Below are positions 11,301 to 22,809 of a DNA stretch of 64,000 nucleotides, piece after piece. The number at the start of each line of letters is the position of its first letter. The stretch's first letter is position 1. The stretch is from NCBI GenBank assembly GCA_036250225.1, contig JAPZLL010000036.1:248001-312000 (forward strand), read 5' to 3'. Source of the DNA: Cercophora sp. LCS_1. Taxonomy: Eukaryota; Ascomycota; Sordariomycetes; Sordariales; Lasiosphaeriaceae. The notes beneath the pieces are model-generated. The model searched no databases, had not been told where the DNA came from, and saw only the letters and a program-made list of their open reading frames with translations. The translations under genes and the position numbers were made by a program.

Positions 11301-13764
11301 ATCCCAAGCCCAGCTTCACTAACTGGGACAGGCCATGGGTGCCCGACGACGAGGCTGACGATGAAAGCAGCAATCGGTGAGCAAGGTCGCAGAAGCAGGT
11401 GTGCATGCAAGAATTATGCCTCCGCCCTTTGCAACCAGCAGCGTAGCCCTCCTCCCATTACTCCCCAGGACAGCGAATGGTGATATCGCAGCCCGAGACA
11501 GCGAATTAACAGCAGCCCTGCGGCCGTTTCTCTGCGACTAGCAATGAAGCCGTGTCCGGTGGAGACGTTTTGAAGACGAAGAGGCGGTTTGCAAACCAGA
11601 CCTGGGTGCGAAACTCGCCCAATTCTGCCAATTGTGAACAATTGTCTGGAGTGGATCCGGGGTGACCCTTGCTCAGCCACTTGCGCCAGCTTCCAGCCAG
11701 TCGCGGACCCTCGACATCGTCCAGCAGGCGTGCCGTCAAATCGGCGGTGGACGAGAGAGCCCCTTTGTGTTGGCAGTTATTTTTCCTTGCAGGCTATCTG
11801 GAGCATCAATCTAGCCTAACCAGCTGAGCTAACAAACAAAACATATGGCAACACAGCTCGGGTGTTGGACACAAGACGCATATCTACACACCGTACCAGA
11901 ATACCAGCAAAGGCAACACCAGGCCGTGAAATCTACCCGATGAAACATGTGGAGAGAGTTCAACGGGCCTCAGAGGTGTCTAGGGCCGGTTTTCCATACA
12001 GAGAACTTGTCAATCAACAGGCAGCCAGGGAAATGCAGCAACTGCCAGAGGAAACAGAAACCCAGAAGAAACGTCACGGAAAACAGAGCAGGTAGAACTC
12101 TGACAGTGGAGAATGACTAGCCATGGGTTCAACCGTTGCCCGTGATGAGGAGCGTGCTCGACGACCCCACCACAACAAAGGCCTGTTGGTGTAGCATCGT
12201 GCATCGTGTCGGTAGGTAGAGATAGCTAGCTGCCTTCACACAAAAGTCTGTTTTTACGAGTGATGCCCAATTATGGTCGAAATAAAATATGCTGGTGAGA
12301 AAAAATTGAGTTTACAGAGCAGGTGAACAGATGTGGTGGTCATGAGACAGGACGAGCAACGAAGATGCAGCCTCCCGACCTCCTTGGATGCAAAGCTATC
12401 ATCCCAACCTTGAGCATTGGATTCTCGACCGGCTACGATGCGAATGAGCCCAGCATATGAGCACGTTCCCGTACCACCCCTATTCCCAGTGCTCCTCTCT
12501 GCGAAATCTCTGTGCCTGCGACTCTCATGGACATTTGCTTTGCAGTCTTGCCATCCTTCACCCTATTTGTATGCGCTCTATGGTGCCAACGTTATCTCAG
12601 AGAAGGGTATTGTGCCACCCCTGCCGGACCGCCGTCACTCCTCACGCTCAGGGAGCAGTGGTGGGGGCAGCGGCGTGCACGCCATCTTCGCCAGTTCGGG
12701 TCTGACTCTGCACCCATGTACTTCCATAATCTGGTGCGCCTCGCCCCTAGCCTTTTCCGGTTCGCCCTGCTGCCTCGCGGCTCCTGCTCCACTGGCTCTG
12801 CCCAAGCGCTCAAAAAAGCTGGCAACTTTCTTCAACCGCATCGATACCATCGTGACGGGCCAGTCCCGTGCGGTTGCTGGGTCGGACGTTCAAACTCGAA
12901 GCGAGGGCTCATCATTGCGTGACTTTCCGGGGAAACCCTGACGATCCGACTGGCAGCTCCATGGCGGAAGGCAGCTCCCGTTTCGATATTGCAGCAGGTG
13001 TGCACGCACCCGAATCTCCTTGGAAAGCCGTCAATGGCCAAGGCCTCTGCTCGTCGTCGGGCGACACCACCACTCGTTGCCAACTTGACGTCGGCGATTG
13101 CGGTCCAAAAGCTGGGGTCCAAGACGTGAATGGTTGAAATACCGAATATCCCACGCTTCAATCGGGGAGAAAAAGAAACGGCCAGCCGATTCGAGCTGCA
13201 GGCCCCGCCAAGGCCTCGAGGGAGCCTATCCGCGTCCCTCCCTTGTCATTCTCACCATCCAATCCCTTATTTTTCCTGTCCTTCCCAAGGGTCGATTTGC
13301 ACAGCTTTGCCTCAAAGGGTCCATAGGGTTGGTCCGATAAAGTACCTCGGGGTACGTTGGAGACATTGCACGATTCCCCCCATGAGATCAGCAAATGACT
13401 GCCTCGACGCCCGTCCTCGTCCCAAGTGTTCCCACAGGTCAACAATTTCATGGTGGGACGAAGAGTCGCCACTTTGCACAGGGTTTACGGTGCTAGCGAC
13501 GACGACTAAAGCTCCCAGCGCTCCACGAGTCTCTAGCATCGATGAGACACGGCCCCGGACCCTTTCCGCCCTGGCGACGAGTATTTCTTGCGTCCCCAAA
13601 AGACTGATGCGGGAGGACATATTGAAGAACTGGCTTAATCTATCAACACGCGGAGGTGACGCCTCATTCCCCTTCTCCTTACCCCTCACAAACGTCGAGC
13701 CCGTCAGGAGTGGGCGCGTGTTTGAGGAACGAATGAACCCTCGTGGCCGGGTTTGGTTCGCAGA

Positions 13765-13776
13765 CCCCCCCCCCCC
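13765..13776. repeat. Homopolymer run, C12
   Basis: Twelve consecutive C on the plus strand within gene-free DNA. The length may be affected by sequencing error. Confidence 0.85.
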
Positions 13777-14365
13777 AATACAGACAAGGTGATATTATTG
13801 CGGCTGCCAACCGCGAAGGTTCCGTGTCCTCCGCAATTGACCAAAAGAGTAATTCCCATATGCGGGTGGTGGTTAGGAAACGGGTCAGGCCAATGTGTCG
13901 CAGCTTTACATTTAGCCTACTTCACTTGGTGCCTCACCACAAAGCCTGAGGTGAGGGTAGGAGCAAAAGAACAGCAAAATCTCATGTTCCTGCATGGGAA
14001 ATGGTGGGACAGAATGGAGAGAACACATGCCTCTCCTTCGGTTTATGGCTCTGCCCTCGGTGGCAATCCTCCAACCTAAAGTTGTTGGACGTCGGTTGTG
14101 CGTCCAGCTCCCATCCCCTCCTTCTCATCCACAGAACCAACCCCAACACTCCTGTACTCGGACCCTCCGCCGCATTCGCGACCTGGCTCTCGGGTGCCCT
14201 TCCCATAAGCGGAAAAGGGAGAGCGATGGAGAGGGTGCGCATCACTCACATCATTTCACATCCCGACGCGCTCCGGGAAGAGGGAAGCTGATCAACCCCC
14301 CTGCGCATCGCAGTTGCAGTCCTGAGCCTCTCCCTGGCACACAATGCATTCGATATTTGGTGAAA

Positions 14366-14380
14366 GGTGACAGTGTCACC
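14366..14380. repeat. Perfect inverted repeat GGTGACA-g-TGTCACC
   Basis: Two 7-base arms are separated by one base, forming a compact palindrome in gene-free DNA. It has the geometry of a dimeric transcription-factor site, but a chance origin is possible and no target gene is adjacent. Confidence 0.5.
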
Positions 14381-17107
14381 TAAGAGACGCTAAGGGCGTG
14401 GCAATTATTATCCCTTTCAATGACGGCAAGCCATCGGAAGAGCTGCGGCTAGCACAACGTTCAAGGTAGGGTCGCTACGCTTGCCGGACAGGTAAGGTAG
14501 GTAGGTCAATGCACTGGAACGACCGGGACGTTACCACAATCGCTTCTCCCACATCTCGCCAGTCCCCACTCTCTCCAATTCGAAGGCAATGATGGCCGAG
14601 CAAAGCCTGGGACAACGAGGGCGCGGCAGAAAGTTTCAGCAAAAATAGTAATGCACCGTTCGTATTTCCATTCCTACTCAGACCCTATAAACGTCTGCCT
14701 GGAATCGATTGAGCAACCATGGCATCAGCAAAAGCCTTCCAGGGTGGGCGCAGCAAACGGGGAAAAAAAACACCGACTGACTCCAACCGCAAACTCGGGG
14801 CAGGGTCAAGAGAACGCTGTCAGAAAGGGTTGCATCTGGGATGGATGGATGGAAGGACGGGAGCCAGGGAAGGTGGGACTGCGGGCTAACAGTCCTAGCC
14901 TGGAGCCGCTGCAGATCTCGTTAGCGAGCATGCGTTGGAACCATTCTGGCCTCCCACTTCTAGCCTTTTGCATCTTTTGAATCTTGACGCCTCCAGGTCG
15001 CGACCCAACAAAGGGAATGCCGAGCTGATTCTCCCTTCTCGTGGGTGCTCGAGCGCATGACCCAGCGTCGCGCGCCCTGAATACCGGGAGCACGAACAGC
15101 AAGCTCACAGAACTCAGAGTGCAATTCCGAAATCGGTGCGTTTTTTGTCACTGTTCTTGGCCCTCCCGAACATCGAAGCTGACATCGGTGAGCACGAGAA
15201 TGGAGAATCAGAGTTCCTTGACTTGCGCACTGATGAGAACACATCCGAAGTTGGCTTCGATGATTCTCCTTTGGGTTTCCTTCGCCTGGTTCGGGGTCGG
15301 CAACTGTCGGGCAGTTTTGATCTTGTCTGATCGTCGTCCAGGAGCCAACTCCGGCGCCATGTCGAGTAGTGAACGTGGGGCATCATCATCCGAACGACAC
15401 CGTTTTAACAGAGCAACGGGAAAGGCCGTGCCCCCCAAACTCCCATCAGGGTTCTACAGCTTCTTGAGCCATCCAGAACTTCATGCTTTGCCCTCACCTT
15501 CAGCACTGTATTTCAGATCCGCTCGCTGCAGGCCAGTCACGTACCCGCAGTGCACAGCATGGCGAGCCTGCCCCGCGCTCCTCTTCTTCAAATCGGGTTC
15601 GTCACGTCCAGAACACCCACAAGGCAATCGAAATGCAAACAAAAGTCGTGCATTCATCAGCACTATCACAAAGGTGGTCTCCTGTGACTGTAACGACCCG
15701 CCTCCCCCCTTTCTTTACCTACTGTGCCCTCCTAGACGACATCCATAAAGCCCGAATCAGAGAAGAGGGACAGAACAGAGGGAGGGGCGAGTTGCGCTGT
15801 ATGGAGAAGAAAGGATGATGATTGGTCGCCCACAGAGCCCCTCGCCGTAATCCCTCCCTTCCGCCCTCCCTCACCAGGCGGGCGAGGAGCCGATGTGCTC
15901 ATTGTCGAGGCGCTGTACCGCTCTCGCATGTCCGCAACCTGTCAGGTACATGTCGCTACTTGAGACATGCGGCCGACGAGCGAATCGGCAGCCGCCTTTC
16001 ACTTCGTCAACCTTGCTTTGGGATGGGCTGGTGGGTCCTGGGCAAGGAGAGGGTGCCGAGTGAACGATGAGAGTGTATTCGTTGGGGTGATCTCCAATGC
16101 ACGTAACCTAATCCCTGGAAGGGTGATGGCCGCACTTTGCGATCGGGCACGGGCATGACTGACAAACTGGTGTTGCTCGTCTTGACATGCCAGTTCACCG
16201 TTGAGATCGATATTCAGCATACTCTCAGGCATGCTGTATAAAACCATATGTGGCAATGGTTCAAGATGTCGCGCAACAACATTACGGTCTGGTAGGTTGG
16301 AAAATGTGGGCACAAAAGTCCACTAACCTTTGACGAACCCAAACTTGAGGACTCAAACGTTCCAACCTGAAGCACAGCAACTCGGAGACCCCCCTTTTCC
16401 CCAAAGAAACAAAAAAAAACTCAGATATTTTTTTTTGGCGCGCAAAGCCCAAAAATCTTGAAGAATAGAAACAATCCACACGAACTGCTCATACAATTTG
16501 CAACCATCCGACCAGTTCAACGACCCAACCCGATTCAACAGGTGGATGCAATCGACCTCATCGCCTTACGTACCTAAGCCTTCCGGAAAGGCGGCCCCTA
16601 ACGAGGGCCGCCTAACCACAGAATACGTGTTACTCTCCCACCACACACACACGCTCACCGCAAACCAAGCAAGCAAACAGCAGCAAACCCCATACAAGAC
16701 CAGAAGCAACCACACGGGAGACCTACTCTCAGCAGAGATCCATTCGCAAAAGGGAGAAAAAGAAAGCCTTCTAAGATCTTTGCAATTGCGCAACCAGGAT
16801 ATTTTGGGAGCTACGACGGGATGACTTGTTCACCTTACAGGTCCGCATCAAATAGTTTGCCGTTTTTACACACCTCGCCCCGGGGGCAGCAGACAGGGGA
16901 AGAAGAGCATAGCCCCCCGAGCGGCATCAGGTAAGTACCTGCCTTGGGGTGTAAGGTATCCGGCAGGCAAACAGTGAGAGGCTCTCGTCCCTTCGGTGAG
17001 CAGCGAGGTGGCCCCGTGATGCGACGGCGTAGTCTGGTCCCGTGAGGGGATGACCAAACGACTCACACAGTGTGGTGACTTGTATTCATTTCCGGGCGAT
17101 CGATCTT

Positions 17108-17135
17108 GGTAGGTACCTAAGGTAGCAAGGTAGGG
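17108..17135. repeat. AGGTAGGTACCT-type motif cluster
   Basis: GGTAGGTACCTAAGGTAGCA and the following AGGTAGGG form a cluster of GGTA/TACC words. Related copies occur elsewhere in the window at 10989-11023, 14489-14507, 16929-16941, 21375-21391, 32589-32610 and 42694-42707, all outside coding exons. Confidence 0.6.
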
Positions 17136-18888
17136 AGGAGGCAGTGTGGGGGATTTTTGTCTGTGTGACTTTCCCAACAGAGGTCCTGTTTTCGTTTTCT
17201 TCACCACTTGGTGGATGGGCAGCACATACGAGGATGCAACGCGCAAAAAAACGAATCGAAGAGATGGGGCATGTTATCCTTTGTTGCAACAATCTGTTTG
17301 GCATGGGGTTTTAGATTGAGCATGAGAATTTTTTCGGATTTTGAGCACTTCCTGTTCAATTTCGTTGCTGCTTCCTGTCCCTTGCTGATTTGCGATCATC
17401 GGCAGGGGACCCGCGGTCAAGCAAACTGGTGAGGAGAAGAAGCAAAGTTAGGTTTCTGGGTGGCGCGACGCCCCGATCGATCTCGGTGGGGATTGATTCC
17501 TTGTTCCTTGAGGCGCTTGGCCTGCCCCAGCGGGGCGCCGGGGCAGGGCAGACCCGTGGACAAGGCAGGGCTTGCCCGTTCTTGGTTGGCTTCCAATTGT
17601 CAAGCCCGCAGACGAATATGGAAGAGATTTGGGGGTGGTTTGTCGTGCATTGCCCTGTGGGCTACCGTATTCGTCACCAGCCCTGATGAAATCCAGGTCT
17701 ACGTTGTCGGCTCAGTGACAGTTGGCAATGGAAGGGCGACGTGGATTTGCAAATGGAGGGGTTGCAGGTTCGTTGTCGTTGCGTGAGGCACAGTGTGAAT
17801 CGGAAAGATGAGGGTTCTGTGCGCGAGCATTGATTATGGCGGGTTTCTGGGCCTCGCGACTCGCCGTGTCCGGACGGTGAGACCCACTGAGTCGTCAGCG
17901 GTGAGGTGTTGCCCAAAATCTCTGCTGTCGTCACCTCCGGTCTGTGATTTGGTTGCTTGCCCGTCAATGCAAAAAAAAAAAAAAAAGTCCTGATGCTGCG
18001 GTGTTAGTAGAGGAAGGAGACTGACAGAACGCCATTCGGCCCCATCCGCTGCGGCTGTCGCGGCGAGGAACGGGGCGATCGTCTTGGGCCGCCGTGGGGC
18101 GGCGTCTGCGGGTCATGGAAGGAAGACCGGTTGACGTGCTTTTGCAAAAGCGTCCCCGGGATTCTGCCCAATGTCGATGGATTGGGTGGTGACACTACGC
18201 CAGCAGACGAGTCTAGAAGAACGAGCGGAGAGCGAGCAGGTGGGATACATGTAATTCGCGGTAATGGCGGTATGCGTCCGGTTGCCCAAAGTGAGGGGAA
18301 TCCATTCATGCCCGGCTTGGGGACAACAACGAAATGGCCCAGGATAGAAGTGGAAGACGGCGACAAATATTTCGACAGGCGTCTTTTAATGGTATATGCA
18401 AGAAGAACTTTGAGAGTACATTTTCGCATTAGTATTTGTTTGTGTCTGATGCAGTGAGGGCGGGAGTTATGAAAGCCCATGGTTGTCGTTGATGTGGGCC
18501 GCCAGAGCTTATGGTTTAGTTATCCGCAGATGCCGATTGGGTGGTTAGTGGGCCGTTGCTTCGAGCCCTTGGTGCAAAGGGGCACCTTGACGGTACCTCA
18601 ACACCAAGTTTGATATCACCAACATTTTCTAGTGCTCGGTAAGTCGGCCCTAGATGGGTGATATGGCGATTTTGCGCGAGGCAAGCTTCTCGAACGACAC
18701 AATATCACCAAAGACCGCAGGAAGGCATCCCAGTGGGATGTTTAGTTTAAGTTAGCTACGTAATCAGTCTAGGCCCACATGGCGCACACAGTGCCCGGAC
18801 ACCTCTAGCCCAGGTTGGCAGCTTGGGATGGAAAAGGGAAGCTGCAGCTGCTACCCCGCCGTCAAGCTCAAAACTCGAGTCCACTGGA

Positions 18889-18900
18889 ATGAATCTATAA
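18889..18900 (+). promoter_or_regulatory. TATA-like element at aminopeptidase start
   Basis: A GAATCTATAA element ends only four bases before the first possible ATG (18904). If it is a working TATA box, transcription would start downstream of that ATG, and translation would begin at the in-frame ATG at 18955 or 19090. This is inferred from spacing only. Confidence 0.3.
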
Positions 18901-18903
18901 GGC

Positions 18904-20607
18904 ATGGCGGGGGTTTCTTTGGGATCTGCCTTTGCACCTTCCAGCATTCGTCAGATGATCGGAAAACCACCATCGCCGGTCTCTTCGCTGCACGTCTTCA
19001 CCACGACCGTACGCAGCTCCGTGACCACCGCCCCCGCGTTTACGTCGCGTTTTCACGTCTCCGCATCGACCCATTCAACCGCCACAAGGATGGCCCCGCC
19101 TCAGTCAGCCGTCGAGTTCGTCGACTTTGTCAACGCCTCGCCGACCCGTAAGTCTTGATTGAGACCCTGGCCCTTGCCGGAACCCGCCAGCTGGGTGCGA
19201 AACTGACCTTTGCCAGCCTACCACGCCGTTGCCACAGCTGCCAGTCTCTTTGAGAAGGCCGGCTTTCAGAAGATCAAGGAGCGCGACAACTGGGCGCCCG
19301 TCGTCAAGCCCGGCGGCAAGTACTATCTGACCCGCAATGCGTCGTCCATTGTCGCCTTCGCCGTCGGCGCCAAGTGGAAGCCCGGCAACCCCATCGGCAT
19401 GATCGGCGCCCACACGGACTCCCCTTGCCTGCGCATCAAGCCCGTTAGCAAGAAGTCTTCCAACGGCTTCATGCAGGTTGGTGTCGAGACCTATGGCGGC
19501 GGTATCTGGCACAGCTGGTTCGATCGCGACCTCTCCATCGCCGGCCGTGTTCTCGTCAAGGACGGCGAGGGTAACTTTGTTCAAAAGCTTGTCAAGGTTG
19601 ACCGTCCCATTGTCCGCATCCCGACTCTGGCTATCCACCTGCACCGCGAGCCCAACTTCAACCCCAACAAGGAGGATGAGATGCTCCCCATTGCAGGCCT
19701 GACCGCCGAACTGAACAAGCCTGCCGAGGAAGCCCCCGAGACTGACAGCGACTTCCATCCCCTCCAGACGATCACCGAGCGTCACCACCCGCATCTCATC
19801 AACATCATTGCCGAGCACGCAGGCGTGGGCAGTGACCAGGTGGTCGACTTTGAGCTTATTCTCTACGATACCCAGAAGTCCTGCCTTGGTGGTCTCAACG
19901 AGGAGTTCATCTTCTCTGCGCGCCTTGACAATCTTAACATGACTTACTGCAGCGTCATGGGGTTGATCCGCTCGGTAGAATCGGCCAGCCTCGAGTCTGA
20001 GACTAGCATCCGCCTGATTGCCTCGTTCGATCACGAAGAGATTGGCTCGACCTCTGCTCAGGGTGCTGATTCGAACCTTCTTCCTGCTGTACTGCGCCGC
20101 CTATCTGTTATCCCCGCAGCTTCTTCGGGATCCGACAGCTCCTACGAGCACGTTGAGGATGTTGCAGCCACTGCCTTTGAACAGACTCTCAGCACCTCGT
20201 TCCTCGTCTCTGCGGATATGGCGCATAGCGTTCACCCCAACTACGCGGGCAAGTACGAGGCGAACCATCGCCCTGAGATGAACAAGGGCACCGTCATCAA
20301 GGTGAACGCCAACCAGCGATACGCCACCAATTCTCCGGGTATCGTGCTCGTTCAAGAGTCTGCTCGCCGTGCTGGCGTGCCTCTGCAGCTGTTTGTCGTG
20401 AAGAACGATTCTCCTTGCGGCAGTACCATTGGCCCTATGTTGTCGGCCAAGATGGGAGTCCGCACGCTCGATCTGGGCAACCCCCAGTTGAGCATGCACA
20501 GCATTCGAGAGACTGGTGGCAGCCACGATGTTGAGCACTCCATCAAGTTGTTCGAGAGTTTCTTGAACAACTATGGTGAGCTGGAGGCCAAGATCTTGGT
20601 GGACTAG
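18904..20607 (+). CDS. ape4: Aspartyl aminopeptidase, M18 family
   Basis: Zinc metallopeptidase removing N-terminal Asp/Glu from peptides; the family forms dodecamers, usually in the cytosol or, in yeast, sent to the vacuole. Two exons, 18904-19147 and 19217-20607, with a 69-nt intron (GTAAGT donor, TGCCAG acceptor), give 544 aa. Family metal and catalytic motifs are present: AHTDSP (His about 147), SARLDNLNM, FDHEEIGSTSAQGADS, SADMAHSVHPNY and the C-terminal SMHSIRE. The last two exon-2 thirds align in order with M18 enzymes to the end of the family. Three in-frame ATGs occur: 18904, 18955 and 19090. The usual cytosolic start would be 19090 (MAPPQSAVEFVDFVNASPT); the 62 residues upstream are basic, S/T-rich and acid-free, like a mitochondrial presequence. 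Codons are strongly C-ending, suggesting high expression. Confidence 0.95.
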
Positions 20608-22809
20608 GCGGGGTGTTCCTGAGGACCAGCGGATAGGACAACGGCACGGTGGCTCCCCAGGCCAAGTGGACTAAAGGACGGTGGCCGGGCTTTGGCCAAG
20701 CGGCCGGATTGCACATAGTGTACCTAGAATCCTCAAGCAGCACTGTCTCGGGCGTTTGTTCCTGATGTGTTGCCTCGTAAATGTTGAAATGCCTGATGAA
20801 CCCGCCTCACCAAGACCTCAAACACCGAACCCGCAGTTCTCGAACCAGAAATGCTGCTCAAGTTGCTCGACAAGGTCTCCGGCATCGACTACACCCTCCC
20901 CTGGATTCTGAATCCTGTAGCTCGTCGAAAACGACAACACCGGCAAGGTAGTCCGCACCCTCTTGGATCAGGGCATCCGCCGCGACCAACACCCGAGCCC
21001 ATCGTGACAAGACCGACGAGGAAATTTCTTCAGTCGCCTGCTGTTCTGAGCGAATTAAGACCACATTCACGGATTGTAGTCATTACCCTGGTCAAGATAG
21101 GAGTTGAAATTGCGGGGCGTGGAAGTTTTGTGAAGCTGGAGTATTGAGATTACGCCGGCGTCGATATTGACATGCTCATGACCGAGGATTTGGCCTTCTC
21201 CTAGTCGTCATGGGACACAATAGGGCAGAACATTTCTCTTAGGTAGGAGACGACGGGTATAATTGACTTGGAAGTACAACGGGTCTTTTACACATCACCG
21301 GTACGGTACACTGGTTTTTGTATTTACTTTATTTTAGGGCATTGGCTGCGCGTGCTCGGCATGATCCGCTGGCCAAGGTAGGTACCTACATGTGTCCAAG
21401 TTGCGACGATCTCGAACTCCTGGGCGGTAAAGCCAAGGTACCGCCAGGCATGGACATTGCACGTTGACCTTTTCGCTGCAAGACGCATTTGAACCTTTTT
21501 TTTCTTTCTTATTTACCTCACTCACTTCCTTTTTTTTTTTTTTTTTTTGGTCCCCCGCCCCTCCCTCGCCGTAAACATCCTACCTATCTACACCGTAGAT
21601 GTCATTTCTGGTCGGTTGGTTGTTTACGTCGTCATCCGTGTGACTTTACCTCGAGCACAAAACAGACTTGTGTATTTGTTCTCGGTTTGGGTATGTTGTG
21701 CAGATGGAGTCGAGGCGCGTATTAAGGGGAATGGGGGAGTGTAGAATGGATTCCTGTCTTGCGGTATAGCTTGAGGTGCAATAGATGTAGGTTGGGGTAA
21801 AAAGGGGTGGGGTGGTTGAGGCAGGTGTGTGTGTGTGTGTGTCTTGCAGGATATTGGGTGGAGGGATTCAACTTGGGTGCGCTGAGAAGGAATCAGGCTG
21901 TAAGAACTGACGGCGTATTTGGGAAACATTTATACTTGGATCCATACCAGGAAAAAAGAAATGACTCTATAACGAAGGGCGCTCTCGAAAAAAAAAAAGA
22001 CACAAAGGGACGTCTGACGCTGGACCTGGCGGGAGTTTCGCACACTCCGGCCGCACTCAATTTTTTTTCTCTCCAAATATTGCGGCACGCCATCTCTAAA
22101 CAAAACCATTACATATACTCTATAAACCTTACGACTCTATTCAGTGGCTGCTTACGCGATAGTCAACCCCTGACATATACAGCAAACACTAAATGTCTAG
22201 ATCGCATCAGACAACGGGCAACAATCGAGGTCTTAGTAAATATATGCCCCAAAACAATGAGAATACATAAATTACCCAAGCAAGTCATCGAGACGCTCAA
22301 CACCATAATTCACCGGTTGGGCGGGACCAAAGATGAAAAGGCTCCATGAACAGCCCCTTTCCAACCGCGCTAACCCGAAACCGCAATCTGTTTATTTCCC
22401 TCCTTGCACCAACCACGTCAACTTCACCAACGTATTTCACTCACATGTGGCTGACCCGGGCAGTTTCTACACATGGAGCTACTACAAACGCAACGAACGC
22501 ATCAGTGGGAACAACTCTTCGCTTGACTGGATATTTCCTTCTATCTGTTCTAGACCTCCCCTTCTTGTCTGGGCACATCCATCCTCTCTTTTCCATGGAA
22601 TATGTATCACAAAGAAACCAATCCCAACCCCTTGACAGTGACACCTCTATTTACTTTCACTTGCACAATTTTCACATGTATATGGCACGAGGCGACATTC
22701 ATTCTTCCCTCCAAACTCCAGCAATGCATTCATCACCCGCTCTGAGAAAAAAACAAGGATCCCCTCGAGACAAGGTTATTCATAAATCGCTATCCTGCTG
22801 TGCACCCTG
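20608..22809. other. Intergenic between convergent aminopeptidase and exportin-T
   Basis: Both neighbours end here, so it holds two 3' UTRs and terminators. A T19 run lies at 21530-21548, a (GT)9 microsatellite at about 21825-21842, and an AGGTAGGTACCT-type motif at 21375-21391. The stretch 22000-22500 is more AT-rich than its surroundings. Open frames are short, overlapping and without recognisable domains. No RNA gene is seen. Confidence 0.6.
21825..21842. repeat. (GT)9 microsatellite
   Basis: About nine perfect GT units lie in the convergent intergenic region. Confidence 0.85.

Larger units (their letters stand above)
8315..18903. other. 10.6 kb gene-free region between divergent Med15 and aminopeptidase
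   Basis: No gene could be supported in this unusually long gap. The flanking genes diverge, so both promoters and leaders lie inside it. Open frames of up to about 235 codons exist on both strands, but they overlap one another, have erratic composition (R, S and P rich) and show no domain or consistent splice-linked continuation. Visible landmarks are a C12 run at 13765-13776, an A16 run at 17971-17986, a perfect inverted repeat at 14366-14380, a short CA repeat near 16640 and several AGGTAGGTACCT-like motifs (14489, 16929, 17108). Base composition is not AT-rich, so a RIP-eroded transposon or regional centromere is not indicated. Noncoding transcripts cannot be judged from sequence alone. 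Confidence 0.6.

Noticed and set aside
10895..11380. 161-codon plus-strand frame in the gap
   Set aside because: Low-complexity R/S/P/G sequence with overlapping antisense frames; nothing recognisable.
15041..15748. 235-codon plus-strand frame in the 10.6 kb gap
   Set aside because: No domain, erratic composition and overlapping frames on both strands; no convincing start context or introns.
19105..20034. 309-codon minus-strand frame opposite the aspartyl aminopeptidase
   Set aside because: Lies wholly antisense to a conserved coding exon, and its composition is the expected mirror of C-ending codons.
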